DNA of 64,000 bases from Clitoria ternatea (Eukaryota; Streptophyta; Magnoliopsida; Fabales; Fabaceae). The position numbers were made by a program, and so were the translations under genes. Location of the stretch: positions 112,298,501 to 112,362,500 of the forward strand of contig CM075669.1 of assembly GCA_037962975.1 (NCBI GenBank), given 5' to 3'. Below, in pieces: positions 1-12,797 of this stretch (positions are counted from its first letter, which is position 1; the number at the start of each line of letters is the position of its first letter). The notes under the pieces were generated by a model. The model did not search any database and had not been told where the DNA came from. It was given only the letters and a program-made list of their open reading frames with translations.

Positions 1-1193
1 CTAAGCATCAGATGATACTGTTATGAATTGAAGAATTTTGAGAGAAAAAAATATATTAAAATTTTAGGAAAGTAATAAGTCTGACGTTAGAAATGAAATG
101 GAGCCATTAAAAGGATCCTACCGACAAATAGTGAAAAGAAAATTGTGTATTGTATGCATCATATATGGAAGTTAAGGAGAGATGTTGGAATAATCCCCTA
201 GAGCATACAATGATGGGTACACTGAAGAGTCTACCACGCCTCGATACCTGAGGGGAGTCTAGGGAGTACAACCGGAGGCGGAAATTCCAAGTGGTATCGG
301 ATTCGATCTCGTCGTCGGACAACCCGTAGCAAACTCTAGTGTACTTTGACAAGAAGCAGGATTTTCTATGACCGTGGAGTGCCCATTCTGTGGTGATGTG
401 AGATATGTATGATTGGCCATTTTGATGTTGGGACTATGAGTCTTGACCTATTTGTGAAAACCAGAACGAGGAGAGCTACGGTCGCTCTAGTTGGGCAGGG
501 GAGATAAGGGTGGCTGGCTATGCACATGATTATTTGTATATGAGATTGTTGAGAAGGAGATGGGCCCACATGCATAATGATGACTAATAAATAGAATGGA
601 AATAACGAAAAGAACTCATGCATTACATCATTGTACTGTGATTGTGACTGTTTATTACTTAAGTATGACTTTGTAGAACTTAGTAACCCTGAGAGATGAA
701 TGGGAAAATAGGGATGATTAGCTGAGATCAAAAGTGGTGAGATAACTTGCAATGTACCTTAGAAACCCCAAAAAGAGTGGGTAGGACTCAATCCTAGATT
801 GTTTGTATTGTATATGGGGCAGGTGTTGATAAGGCACCTTCCCGATTGTTATAGAGGTGAAGACTCACCCTTACGCTATTTTTCAGACATCGTGGGGATG
901 AATATAGACTTCAAAATGAGGAATGGCTAGACTCTTCTTGGACCGTGAACGTATAGAATAGGTTAAATTTTATTTTCATTCATCGGAGCCTGCGTGCCCT
1001 TTTACTTTCAGTTTGTATAGTTACTGTTACAACCCTACACTATATATGATTACGTTGTATATACGATGTATTTATTCCACCAAGTTTCTTTGTATAAAAA
1101 AAAACTTCCACATTTTTCTAAAAACTCGTAACCTTTCAGTTGTCCAGGATAATCTAGTGGAAGGGATTGTCCTAGTTAACCGAGGGTGTTACA
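1..1193 (+). mobile_element. 3' part of a gypsy-type LTR (solo LTR or 3' LTR)
   Basis: The stretch from about 175 onward matches 61956-62954 closely: a shared block around 'cccctagagcataca', a block 'gatacctgagg' and the shared end 'cgagggtgt(t/c)aca'. It is therefore the right-hand part of an LTR of the same family as the one at 3562-5039/60124-62954, in the same orientation. It ends in TGTTACA at 1193. No primer-binding site follows, so it is either a solo LTR or the 3' LTR of an element that extends left of the window. Short ORFs in it have no recognisable domains. Confidence 0.75.
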
Positions 1194-1757
1194 AAACATG
1201 CCAAGTTTGGACTAGTGATTTTGAAAAACTCTAGGGAAACAAGGCCTTTATATACATATGTTGGTAGTTCAAGAAGTAGTTGAGATATAGAGAAGGTGAA
1301 TACGACCAGATTGGACTTTATCCTGAATAGCATGATATTCAATATTAAGGTATTTAGTTTGTTCATGAAAAATAAGATTATTAGAAATATGTGAGGCTTA
1401 TTTGTTGACACAATATAAGAGGATAGACTAAAGTGACTAATAGAAAGGCCTAGTAGAAGGGAATTGAGTTATTTAGCTTTTCCATGACACTAAGGTTGAA
1501 CCTAAGAAGAAACAATACCTAAATGGTGGATTTCCAGGTATCAACACAAGCACCCTAGTCAAACTCATAATAAAAGCCTAAATTTCATTTCACTTGAGGA
1601 TGGAAGAATAAACCTTGATCAAGAAAGGATTTAATGAATTTCAAATGTCTAATAGTAATTTGATAATGCATATCGGTAGGACAGGAAAGGTATTAGTAAA
1701 GATGATTCTCTACAAAATAAATATCTAAGGTATGTATCAAGTATTGTAACCTGCCAA
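1194..1757. other. unassigned AT-rich DNA
   Basis: This lies between the LTR end at 1193 and the degenerate CACTA remnant. I see no convincing coding frame, repeat or element end. It may be the flanking part of an older element too decayed to recognise by eye. Confidence 0.4.
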
Positions 1758-3561
1758 TGAACTTTGAAAAAACTAGGTTAGAGATAGACAAAATCTGTCT
1801 CTAAACTTAGGAAAGGTATCGCTAAAAAGGTTAGCAACAGATTTAGCTGTGTTAAGTTCTCAACACTAAACCTCGCACCATAAAACAGTTCAACGACATT
1901 AACCCTAATTTTATAACTAATAACGAAAAACATATGTAGCAGGCGTAACACTATCCATCATTAACATGTTCACCTACACATCACCTTTTTTTCAAAGGTG
2001 ACATGATTAGTGGCCACAACCCATAACCACATTTGTTGCAAAAGTTTTAGTTTACTGTCATCACTAAATCAATGGCAAGCATATTTGTCAGGTGTAACTT
2101 GCAAAACTTTTAGCAATGGTAAAGTATCATTGTTAAAGTGTGTAGATTGCCAGTAGTTATAGGATTTAGCGATGGCTACTATGTCTTCACAAAATGTGGT
2201 CTATGATTTCGTCATCAATCTCGTTGCTAATGTGAATGGCCTAGGTCACATTAGTAATAAAATATAACCATCGCTAGAGGTGTTTCCTTTTATGTCATCG
2301 TCTAACCCGTCACTAACATTGTTATGTCAACCCATTAACTATGAGATATGTATGTCACTATTGTATTTCTTTATTAAAATTTTTTATTTTTCTTATTTTT
2401 TTTCTTAGACTTATTAATAAAAGTTTAAACAAATAGACAACCTAATAAACAATAACTAACCCTGAATTTAAATTCACAAATTAAATTAACTATATTATAA
2501 CGCTAAATGATAAAACATTAACAATTAAACATAGAAAGCTTTATATATACAACATAATTAATGGACTAATCAAGTGTATATAATATGTGTAAAAAGTAAA
2601 TACAATATGTGAAATTTGACATACAATGTATAGAAAGAGGGAAGGGGAAAAAGAATAAGGCATGGAGAGGGGAGAGGGGAGAAGGGAGGGGGAGGGAGGT
2701 TGCTACTGGTTTTGGTCTTGCTACTGAGAAGATACGTCTGATTACTAAAAAGGCAGGTACTCTATGGCACACTTAAACTGAGCAAAGGTCTCCTGAGTGC
2801 TCTGGCACTCTGCCTCAGTCCTCTGCTACTTCTCCCAAAGTATCACAATCTCTATGGTCTTCTCTATAAGCTCCTTGTTCATGTCTATAATGACTTGAAC
2901 ATAGTCTAGAGTTGCCTCCTTGTTCACCTCAACCTTCGTTTGCATAATGAGCTCTGCCTCATTCTCAGCCATCTTCACGTGATAAACATCTTGCATAATT
3001 TTTAGGTAATAAATATTAGTCAACTATGTGATTAAAGTTAAATATTTAATAAAATTTCAATAGTTTCCCTTATAAATAAAAGAAACCAAAATTTTAATTA
3101 CCTTGTAAAATAATCAAAAAAGTTCTTAATACAGTTTTCATTTTCAATTACATTTAGAATAAAAATCCTAAGTTACTGCCAACATAACATCACCGCAAAG
3201 ATAATAAATAGAAATCAATATAAATTACTTAGAATAAATATCTTATGTATAGCAATTAACTTACAACAATAGCTCGTGCCTTCTCATTCACCCACTAATC
3301 AACCTTATTTTTGTACGTCTTCTTCATCAAGTCATAGGCCCTTAGGGGGGTCCCTCTCCTGAGCCTACAAAATATAAATGATTCATAATTAAAAGTTTAT
3401 TAAAAATTTTCAATAACTACTTTAAAAAATAACACAATACTTACCATTTTATCCATGTGTGTAATTATAGAGATAGAACCTTCAGTGTAGATCAAGGCAC
3501 CAATATCAATCACTCAGTTAGCCTTGTTCATCCAACTTTTCTGCTAGAAAGATTTATTGTT
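1758..3561 (-). mobile_element. degenerate CACTA element remnant (level 0)
   Basis: About 1760-2370 holds decayed copies of a TTAGCGACGG-like subterminal motif on both strands, for example 'ggtatcgctaaaaagg', 'agcaacagatttagc', 'agcgatggc' and 'aaccatcgctag'. The probable end near 1760 reads as a decayed version of the CACTA3 terminus at 18073. To the right lie minus-strand TNPA-like exon remnants. The right side is cut by the LTR that starts at 3562, so the element is older than everything else here except possibly the LTR at 1-1193. The far end is not visible. Confidence 0.5.
2770..3561 (-). pseudogene. TNPA-like CACTA protein remnant (Transposase_24-like C-terminal part)
   Basis: The minus strand shows three exon-like pieces. 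The first (3561 to about 3446) reads GALIYTEGSISIITHMDKM and ends at a GTAAGT-type donor. The second starts after an acceptor 'ttttgtag' near 3366 and reads GTPLRAYDLMKKTYKNKVD, a stop, then WVNEKARAI. The third (about 3020-2825) is charged and coiled-coil-like, beginning MQDVYHVKMAENEAELIMQT, and ends in a stop. The 'H-T-G-G-S-I / thT-k / D-eRA' pattern followed by a charged coil is typical of the plant En/Spm family second protein. In-frame stops make it a pseudogene. The family call is by pattern recognition only. Confidence 0.5.
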
Positions 3562-5039
3562 TGTAACAGCCCTCGTTTTTGATGTTAGGACCTTGAGACC
3601 AGTTGTTTGTATTCTATGAAAATTTTATGTGTACTGATGAATGGCTACGGTCGATTTGATTATATATCTGTTTTAAAGAAATTTTGTGAGTGTAAGGTAG
3701 AGGTTCTAAATTTAATTATGTGATTAATTGAGATAATTAGGAAAATATAATAATGTATTTAATAACACCCTAATAACATAGATTTATAAAATAAAACATT
3801 AAGTGAGTTAAATATAAATATTTAAGTAACTGTTTTAAATTAATAAAACAGAGTAACTCCCCGGTTTGAGCCCATAAATTATCCGAGGGACTTGAGTAAA
3901 TTATTTTTATCCCAAAATGTCCCTCATGTTATTCCTAACAACTTTCGTGAAGAGCCCAACACCCAATTTTAAATAACCAAGCGTAAAAACGTTGAATTTA
4001 AGATACCTGGGTAAGCCAAAATGCGTGTCTATACGTATTTTGAGCGTAATTTTCTCTCCTGATATTATATTCGAGTCATTCTTGTCCCAAAATCTCTGTA
4101 TTGAATTTATATACAACTTTTTTGTTGACCACTAAGACCAGTTCTCATCCCATAATTACCAAAAATTAAAACACTACACCAATTCACGTTTTTCCGGCAT
4201 CAGTTTGCACTAGGTATAGTTTTTTCTACATAACTCTCTCATATGGCAATGAAATTGAATTCGGCTTTCACCAAAATTTTCCTAACACATTTCTACATAA
4301 CTTTGATGAAGAAACCAAAGTCCAATTTGCAGCCCATTTGGCCCAGAAAAATTATTTGTACAAGGGACAAAAATCTCGTTACAACCCTACACCTTTTTAG
4401 TATTTGGGCCATATCTCACTCAATTCTCAATGTATTTTTTTGTGCCATATATGGATTTAAAGATAACAAAACGTTATACAACTTTGATGTTTAGCCCAGT
4501 TTCTAATTCAGCCAATACAATATCCTAAACCTTCGAGCAACTCACTGCCCTGCATGAGACACCTAGCCTGACATGCATAAACAACCAATAACATGGCTCC
4601 ATCACTTGGACACTTGTCTCAGCCATGCATAACTCTCCTCCACATCATCTTCAGCTGTTGTTGACACCTTTATCATGCATGTAACTAGTGTGACACTTGC
4701 CCATCCACTTGCTCCACCCGTGTGACCTCTTTGGGAGACAAGGAAAGCATGTAAAACTTGTCACTTTGGCAACCATGCTTTGTTCTCTTTGATTTTCCTT
4801 CATTCTTCTAACTTAGAGAAAAAAAATCAGTAGCTGTCTTCTTCATTTTTCATACACTTCCTTCATCTAAACATCATCCCATACCCATCATCATCCATTC
4901 TAAATCACCATACCACATCACAAAGTTCAAGATACCACTTTCTAAGACCAAAATCTTTTTTTTTCCTCCACCAAATAGCAAGCTTTTTCTTCTCTTGTTC
5001 ACCACTAAATTCATGTGAAACCACCACCACCCAAGGTAT
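3562..5039 (+). mobile_element. outer gypsy element: left part of LTR (level 1)
   Basis: The LTR begins TGTAACAGCCC at 3562 after ATTTATTGTT, inside the older CACTA remnant. It is interrupted at 5040 by CACTA1; the 3-bp duplication TAT (5037-5039 and 60121-60123) shows that the LTR continues at 60124. Both parts together are about 4.3 kb. The 5-bp target duplication of the LTR element itself would be TTGTT, but its other end lies outside the window. No coding potential is seen; the 83-aa frame at 4243 has no features. Confidence 0.75.
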
Positions 5040-5365
5040 CACTAGTGCAAAAAAAATAGATTTGATGATACGATTTAATCACGGTTATGGGGAGAACCGT
5101 AGTAATAAAAAACGTGGTGGCATTTTTGAAATTATAGGAAACATATTTAATCACGGTTGAAAAGTAACCATGGTCATAGGTGCCATTTAAAAATTTAAAG
5201 TAATATACAATTACAGTTGGTTAAGAACCATGGTTATATCTCCCCTATAACCACAGTTATATTTGAACCGTCGTCATTTTAGTCACCTATTACCATGGTT
5301 GGAGTGATAACCGTGGTTAATTTGTCCCTTATTACCACGATTGTTGTAGAACCGTGGTTATATCC
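5040..5365. repeat. CACTA1 left terminal and subterminal inverted repeats
   Basis: The terminus CACTAGTGCAAAA is followed by about ten copies, in both orientations, of an ACCGTGGTTA / AATCACGGTT motif. Pairs face each other, so single strands could fold into hairpins (for example 'aatcacggtta...gaaccgtagt'). In the family such repeats are the TNPA-type binding sites. Most copies carry T, C or A before CACGGTT and not the G seen in CACTA2. Confidence 0.85.
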
Positions 5366-6837
5366 CTTCCTTTTATTATTTTATTTCCCTCCTCCCCATC
5401 CGTAACCCATTTCAGTTTTCCCTCTTCTACTTCGTTGTTCCCACTTCCTCTTCGTCTTCCACCTCTTCCCTCCATATTGCGTCATCGTCTTCCATCTCTC
5501 CTTCCATATTCTCTTCGTCTTCCACCTCTCCTTCCATACGCAAAGACGCACCTTCTTCCTAACACAAAGACGCACCTACTTCCTCTTCGTCTTCTAACCT
5601 CCTCCCTCCATATTCTCATTGATGCAAGTTGGTCTTCCCTCCTCCTCCCTCTATCTCTCCATTGATGTCACTTCCAAAAGAGGTTTTTTTTTCTAAAACC
5701 CCACATTTTCCTTTTTTAATGCTTATGGTTAAGTTAATGCAATTACCATTAGTGTTAAGATAATTAAAATGTCATTGGTTTAACTATAGATTAAATGGTT
5801 AGGTATGTTGATTGTTGAAATTATTTTGAATCCGTTGTTAATGTTAGGCTTAGTTTTAGGAAAATAAGAATATTAGTTTTATATTAGGAAATTAGAATTT
5901 TGTTAGGTATAAATTAAATACTTAGATTGATTGACTTAGTTATAGATTAAATACTTAGATTAAATACATAAACATAATATTTTTTACACTTAAAAAAATT
6001 AAATGCAAAAAGGTTGATATTTTAAACTAAATAAAAATTACACATTACACAATCCCTACAAAGGATGAATTAAATTATAATTTCGGGGTATTATGTGTTT
6101 AAATTGTTGATTGGGTAATTTAAAATTATAATTACATAATGAATTAAGCCCATAATTATTTTTGTTCTATAATTGTAAATAATTATATTATAATAATAAT
6201 AATAACTAGTTTTGTTTATTATACAACACCCAAAAACACCTTATGTTAAATCTAAATACTACCCTACAAAATAAAAAAATTACTAATAGTTAAGTAATAA
6301 AATTCTTTGTTTATTGTCTTTAATTTCAATTTGAATTTGGTGGCACTAATGTTATATTTTAGTCCCTTTTAAATGAGTTTGTGATTTTTTAAATTGTAAA
6401 TGAGTGAACCATAGTTTTCCGTTTGAGATTCGACACAAATGATAATTAGATTAATTGATTTCATCGTTTGTGTTGAATCTTGAATTGTCCGTTTAGACAG
6501 TTTGGGATGAACAATTTTCTATGCATCATTGCTATGTACAAGTTAAGAGTAATTTTAAAATTTGATCACGTTTTGGTTAGTTAAATTTTGTATTGTTCTC
6601 TAGGTGCATATTTGATTGTGGTTGAATTTGATGTCACTACTTTCATTTCGTGTACTTAGAGACCAATGTGAAATACTGCCGAAATTTTATCAAATTTTAA
6701 AATAACTCCTAAGTTGTATGTAGTTATGAAGTATAGAAAATTTTTCATCCTGAATAGGTAGGACCACCAACTTTATGAAGAAAGTAAGATTCAAAGCACC
6801 GTTAAATTTACTGGTATGACATAACATAACAGTGGGT
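5366..6837 (+). other. CACTA1 5' leader and promoter region
   Basis: A pyrimidine-rich tract (about 5370-5690: cttcctcttcgtcttccacc and variants) is followed by 1.1 kb of AT-rich DNA up to the transposase start. The mirrored arrangement in CACTA2 (15970-17414) supports a leader with possible intron. The 103-aa frame over the pyrimidine tract is low-complexity and not a gene. Confidence 0.55.
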
Positions 6838-7579
6838 ATGGATCGAAGTTGGATAGTTGCATCACGTATAAGTCCATAGTGTGAGGGTGGAGTCGAAACA
6901 TTCATAGAATTCATGATACAAAATGCTAAGGAGGTGAATGGAAAGTATTTTTGCCCTTGTGTTAAATGCTTGAACATGCACCGACTAGAATTGGAAGAGG
7001 TGCAAGAACATCTGTTGTGTGATGGTTTTCTTCAGACTTATACGCGATGGTTATGGCATGGTGAACATGTTAAGGTGCCAAGTACCAGTTTTTAAACAAA
7101 AGACCAAAGCTTTACGCATGAAGTTGATGACGACATAGATGACCGACTTGAGGATATGATATGTGACGTGGGGGTAGAAAGTTTTAAGAAAGCTCACGTA
7201 TATGTGAGTCTGTGTGAGGATTCTGAGAAGTCGTTGTATCCGATTGCGCCAATTTCACGAGGTTATCAGCAATTGTACGATTGTTTAATTTGAAGGTGAT
7301 AAATGGGTGGACAGACAAAAGCTTCACTGACTTGCTTAAGTTATTGAAAGAAATGCTCCCAGTTGATAACACCTTGCCAAATCATAACTATGAGGCTAAG
7401 AAGGTGTTGTGTCCTATGGGATTGGAGTATACCAAAATACATGCATGCCCAAATGATTGTGTATTATACCATGATCAGTATGAAATGTTGCATCGATATC
7501 CTAGGTGTGGGGCGTCACAATATAAGAAGAAACAGGTTGATTCTGATGAAGTCTGCACTAAAGGGTCTCCTACGAAGGT
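6838..7579 (+). pseudogene. CACTA1 TNPD-like transposase, N-terminal part
   Basis: The start MDRSWIVASRISP is conserved with CACTA2. Residues 1 to about 85 match the plant transposon-associated domain (Transpos_assoc type): CPCVKCLN, LEEVQEHLLCDGFLQTYTRW, then WHGEH. A second conserved block (about 7281-7560: GWTDKSFTDLLKLLKEMLP, then YEAKKVLCPMGLEY and IHACPNDCVLY) leads into the transposase core. Stops occur after ISP (CACTA2 has Glu, so GAG to TAG) and after STSF (CAA to TAA). A frame change lies near 7250 ('ccgattgcgcc' against the CACTA2 version). The gene is cut at 7579 by G1, with AAGGT duplicated, and resumes at 53777. Confidence 0.9.
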
Positions 7580-8907
7580 TGTAACACCCCAACCCAAAAA
7601 CCGAGGCAATTTTTTTTGGGATTTTAAAATAATTGTAAGTCAAAGAAATTCTATATATAATGTCGAGTAATTACCCCGGATCATTAATAACCGATCTCAT
7701 ATATGAAGATATGAGAAAGGTATCAGAGTGTACCTCAGACGACCGGACTTGAGGTCGTCACAAGGGAAAAGCGGAAGATGAAATTAAATTCAAGAGTTGT
7801 TAAAATATATACCAAAAAGAGGATAAAAGATGCCTCATCAATTTGTTAAACAATGGAAATATATTTTCATAATAATAATGTCATTCATACATTATCCAGG
7901 TCATTAATGAAAATTACCCATACACATCCGATCTAATTTCTCTACATGACCTCCAAAATCAGCTGTTATCAAATTAATTTCAAAATAAGTGTATACACAC
8001 CATATGCTATACAAAAATAAAGATACACGCCGGCAAAGGCTCACCCACATTCCTTTCATATTTACCTTCTCCAATACTCGACCTCCAAAAAAAGTAGGAT
8101 TTTACAGCACACCTACATCAAGCTTAAAAATGGCAACAGGGAGGTGAGTAACATAATCCAAATGTACCAAAGCCATACATTATGATGATATTTATACATG
8201 TGTGCATTACATTCATTTTTCAAGAAAACATCACAAGTTTCACACACATGATACATCATTCCATCTCAGCACATTACATATCCAAATAAGAATATTCACC
8301 AGACAATATCATATATAATATATCCTTAACATTCTCAATAATCATCACACTTTTAATGTTAGTACCTCGGCTTACTTTCTCTCTATTTAACAACTATCCA
8401 TCGCCACCACGGGCTATCAACTAGGCATATCTCCGTCTATATGCAAATGCTCTTAAAGCTAATGCATATGCATAATGGAATCATTTTTAAGTGCGGATCC
8501 GACTGTGGGAAAACATCAACATATCAAATGTGGGACAAGCATAGGTATGCTACTATGCCCCTACTGTAGTAGTAAAATGTGTACACTTATATCCAATTTC
8601 ATGCATGCTCAACAACATATTTTACTGGTATCAAACCGCTCTCGCCCATCTGTAGCACTAGTCACCCTGTGACTGCGGATCATCATTATGGCCGTACTTG
8701 CCAAAGTGCTACGAGCCTCCCCCGAACACACATCAAGGGAGTCATGTCCCGTCAGACACCGAGGTCAACTGCTCATCACAGAGCCGCCCTCCCACAGGGC
8801 CTGTCACATAGGGTGCCTCATCACCAAACTAAAGGCAACTTCTTGATTCCCCGAATCACTAGGGAGCAATAACAATATACCTGTGCACTAGGCCGCCCTC
8901 CCACTGG

Positions 8908-9270
8908 CACTAGTGGAAAAAGCACTTTTAAGCACGGTTCTGGTGACCCTTTAAGCACGGTTCCAGAACCGTGCTTGTTCCCACCGTGCTTATAGATGGG
9001 GACTTTTAAGGACGGTTCCCAACCGTGCTTGTAGATGGCTTTTAAGCACGGTTAACTTCAACCGTGCTCGTAGGTGTGGGACTTTTAAGCACGGTTCCTT
9101 TGAACCGTGCTTGTATCTCCATTTTAACCGTGATTGTATATGACCTTTAAGCACGGTTCCTCCTGAACCGTGCTTGTTTCTTCAGCACTTTTAAGCATGG
9201 TTGAAGCATAACCGTGCTTAAAAGGGTGACTTTTAAGCACGGTTAACACCATAACCGTGCTTAAAACCTT
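8908..9270. repeat. CACTA2 subterminal repeats, 3' end of its genes
   Basis: After CACTAGTGGAAAAAGCAC come roughly a dozen copies of TTTAAGCACGGTT and AACCGTGCTTAAAA in both orientations between about 8928 and 9262. Almost all have G before CACGGTT. Confidence 0.9.
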
Positions 9271-9477
9271 TTTTTTTAAATTTTTTTTGATTTTTATTCT
9301 TTCCTTAAAACCTGTAAACAGTTCCAGACAGTCCAATGATAAATAATAATGAACGTTTAAAAAAATTCAATCAAACTATCTAAACATCAAATATGGTATA
9401 TAAAATGCACAATAAGTAATTAAGCTACACTAATAGGTATATAACTACACAGTAATAATATAATAAATGACAGAAGT

Positions 9478-12400
9478 CTATTGGAGTCCTTCCTTGAGTT
9501 GAAGAAGGCTGATGGCCCATTGGTTTCTGATTTCGTCAATGTATCCTTCAGGGAACATTGAGGAAGAGTCTCGAAAGTGCTGCAAAGAAGACATAATCAT
9601 TAATAGGTGAGCCAACAAATTGTAATAGTAATATGTAAAAACCAAATAAATTAAAGTAGGCAGCAAAAACTTACAGTTGTCCATCCGTTTACTATACCAG
9701 ATTGGACAATGGTGAGCATCGTCTTCATCACGAAATACCCACACTCAAAGGTGCCATCCTGCCGATAAGACTACAAGGTACCATACATTGATTTCACAAT
9801 TAGTTATTGTTTTTATTACTAATTGAGGTAACTTTAAAAGTAATGCTTATTAATTGAAGTGCTTACTTTTGGGAAGACCCACTCTAGTCTTTTCTTGCTC
9901 ACTTTGCCGCATAGTAGATGGTACCCAATTAAAGCCCTGTAAGAGAATAAAACATCAGTTTAGTTAATAGAATGACTTAATTAAATATGTAAAGTTGTTT
10001 TATTTTTAAAAATCAACTTACCCGTCGAGTATTTTCATGTAGTTCGCACCAGGACTCCCATGCAATGAACAGAAGCATGCAGCAATGCCGTCCTTTGGGC
10101 AAATGACCAACAGTTGCCAGTGAAGGCTGCAATGTATCATTGAATAGTAACAACACAATCCATTATTAAATTAACAAAAATAACTAAATATTTATTAGAC
10201 TCTTACTCTCTATGAAATGGCGCAAGGTACACAGTCTTGTCCGAGGCATGCATCTAATTCTGGATGTATGCCTGAATCTCCTCCTTGCTGTTCCCACGAA
10301 GTTGTATTAGAGAGGGCTCCAGGAAACCATAAGTGTCATCGACACCTCTCTCTATGCAAAGTCTATGTAAAAACCTAATCAAATTTGTAGACGTTTAGTG
10401 TTGTAAAAAATATAAATTTAATTGACACTATCATTGAACGAAAAACATTATACTTACAGCTCCCAACACTGAATCACTAAAATGTTCAACATCGTTTTCC
10501 CCATTAGGACCTCACACAAGTCAGGTCATGGAATGTACACTAGGAACTCACTCGGGAGACCAAATACGGATTCCTCCCATGGGACTGGGATAGTGCAATT
10601 GCGAAGCCCAGCCGATATGTCCCATAGTCGTTCCATCGGATCAAGGGGGCTCTGGCTTCTTTGATGGGGCAACACCCTGTTAAAATAGTTAAAAAATTAG
10701 AAGCAATTTATGATTATTGAAACCATAACTTAATATATAATTGATGCTTGGGTAAAGAGCATACCTGGGGACCAAAATCTGACACAAGTCTGGTCGGCCA
10801 TATAAGGAAGTGTCCTACAGCCTGGCCGACCAGACGTACCTTAGATGTTGGAATGGGAACAACTGCATCTGCCTCAAGGACCTGTACAACCAAAATCCTT
10901 GACACACCATCAGGCAATTTCTGATGGTGAACCAAAGAGCCTTGGTTATACACTGAACCAATGGCAACTGGCTTTTCCACTCCATCCACAAATAGGTCAT
11001 ACTGACGGCAGTCTCCAAGATTTACGTCGTCATCGTCACCGTCAGGTGCAGCACATGACCCCTTTGTGCTGACCCGCCTAGTCTGCATAATTACACAACA
11101 TTTTAAAGTTATTCAAGAAATAATGATAACGAATCATAGGTGATTCAATTAAATAATGTACAATGTAACCTGTGGGTCCACCATCGGTGGCGTAGGTTGA
11201 CATTGTTGACTGAATGACACCATCATCTCACTTTGAAACTGTGCCATCTCTTCCTGAAGCAGCCTCTGCATTTCTTCCTTTGCCTCTGCCTTCACTGTGG
11301 CAACCTTGTCCTCAAAGGTCTTCTCCAAATCAGATATGGATTGGGAAGGGGTGGCTGGATGGCCGAAATAGCTTCGGAGGCCTGCAAGGAAAGAATAATT
11401 AGAAATAAAAATGTTATCATACAGAATCTAAGACTATTAATGTAAACGTACCATGACCTCGACCAGCTGCACGTACTCGTCCAGGGTTCTCTGGTCGACC
11501 GATGGTGGCGGTCAATATATCATCCCTACCATGTGACACAAATGACCCTTGGGTCGACTGCTCAACCAAGGAATCCTGCAACCAAAAATCAGTGATTAGT
11601 GTTAGGGTTTGATGGACATTTAACGTTTCATAAAAAGTATTAAGCTTTGTACTTACAATCCTTGAGACAACCTCCTCAACATGTGATGAAGTGTACTAAC
11701 CACCCTTCTTTGTCCTGGCACGCTTCCATTTTTCATGTCGTGTGGGTGGGGAGGGGGGATCCACAATAGTGGCGTCAGGGTGGCTACCTTGACGTTGCCT
11801 AGCTTTCTCCTCCATTATCCGATCCTCCAACAATTGGTAACCCCCACGTGACAACCTGTGAGGGCAGTCATTTTCCCCCTTAATTTCCTGTGCTTTCATG
11901 TGTTTGGCCTGCATCAAAAACAATTCAAAGACATTTATACGTTATACATTCTCCGATAACTATAAAAACATAATCAGCCTAAAGATACATACAATAAAGT
12001 CATCCATGTGCCTGGATGCCACAAACGCATCCCAAGTCTGCCGATCTATGGATGTGTATCTATCTCCAGGAAACTCACCCTGCTTCTTCCCATAGACATA
12101 CCTAAAATTTAAAATATTTGAATTAAGTAATTGATAACTTAAAACATGATGATTTTAAACATTTATATTTTAAAATTAAAATATACGTGGAGGTCAGGTT
12201 GCTCTTGAATGTCCTCCATCGGTCAGCGATCTCAGACATGATCTTCCTACGTAGTGTATCAACTGCAGGAATATCCCAAGCATCCTACAAGTGCCAAATA
12301 AACAAGGATGAGATTATTACGTACAAAAAACTACAATACGAGTAAATAAATGTACAGATAGTTATACTTACAACAACATCAGCCCAAATTGCATTCTTCA

Positions 12401-12653
12401 CGACCTCCTCAACACTATCCCAATCAGGGATAATGATGGACACCTTCGACCGTGCCAAGACACCTAAGTAACTCTGAAACTTGGCGGTGTTGGGTCCTGA
12501 AGTCCTCCCGGTGCAAATATCAATGTCAACATGGGTCCTCTGACCCTGATGGCGCCTAAGTGCAACACTGGTCATCCGGGTAACACCTCTCCTCCTAGCT
12601 GAGGAATCTGTGCTTTGGGAGCCAGATCTCGTATGTGAATCCTGATCAGCCAT
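9478..12653 (-). pseudogene. CACTA2 TNPA-like gene with Ulp1-like cysteine-protease-type C-terminus
   Basis: The start is MADQDSHTRSGSQ (12653). Exons read leftward: 12653 to about 12372 (YLGVLARSKVSIIIPDWDSV), about 12290-12187, 12105-12005, 11910-11660 (NDCPHRLSRGGYQLLEDRI, then a Pro-rich and basic piece), 11575-11455, 11385-11170 (coil SISDLEKTFEDKVATVKAEA), 11085-10765 (LGDCRQYDLFVDGVEKPVAI), 10680-10455, 10375-10205, 10143-10022, 9937-9867, 9773-9675 and 9585-9478. The early part fits the plant Ptta/En/Spm Transposase_24 family. The end has VYLAPFH, HWQLLVICP and QDGTFECGYFVMKTM, the His and Cys motifs of Ulp1/C48 proteases; the usual Asp position reads CSLH. A stop after AYIQN near 10250 suggests damage. 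Exon limits are approximate. Confidence 0.75.
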
Positions 12654-12690
12654 AGGTATCTGTTCATAAAAAACAAGAATCAGTTTATAA

Positions 12691-12790
12691 ACATGACGAA
12701 TGATATATAAACATGGTGAATGATATATAAACATGGTGAATGATATATAAACATGGTGAATGATATATAAACATGACGAATGATATATAA
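12691..12790. repeat. five 20-bp tandem repeats between the two CACTA2 genes
   Basis: Five head-to-tail copies of ACATGGTGAATGATATATAA run without gaps; the first and last read ACATGACGAA... at the start. They lie between the transposase stop (12798) and the TNPA-like start (12653), and CACTA1 has no array at the matching place (56206-56349). The array creates spurious frames on the minus strand. Confidence 0.95.
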
Positions 12791-12797
12791 CCCTACC

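Noticed and set aside
366..752. 128-aa minus-strand frame
   Set aside because: It lies inside an LTR, shows no domain, and the homologous LTR at 62042-62400 does not keep it open.
5354..5665. 103-aa Leu/Pro/Ser-rich frame
   Set aside because: It is low-complexity translation of a pyrimidine tract in the CACTA1 leader, with stronger evidence for a leader from the mirrored CACTA2 region.
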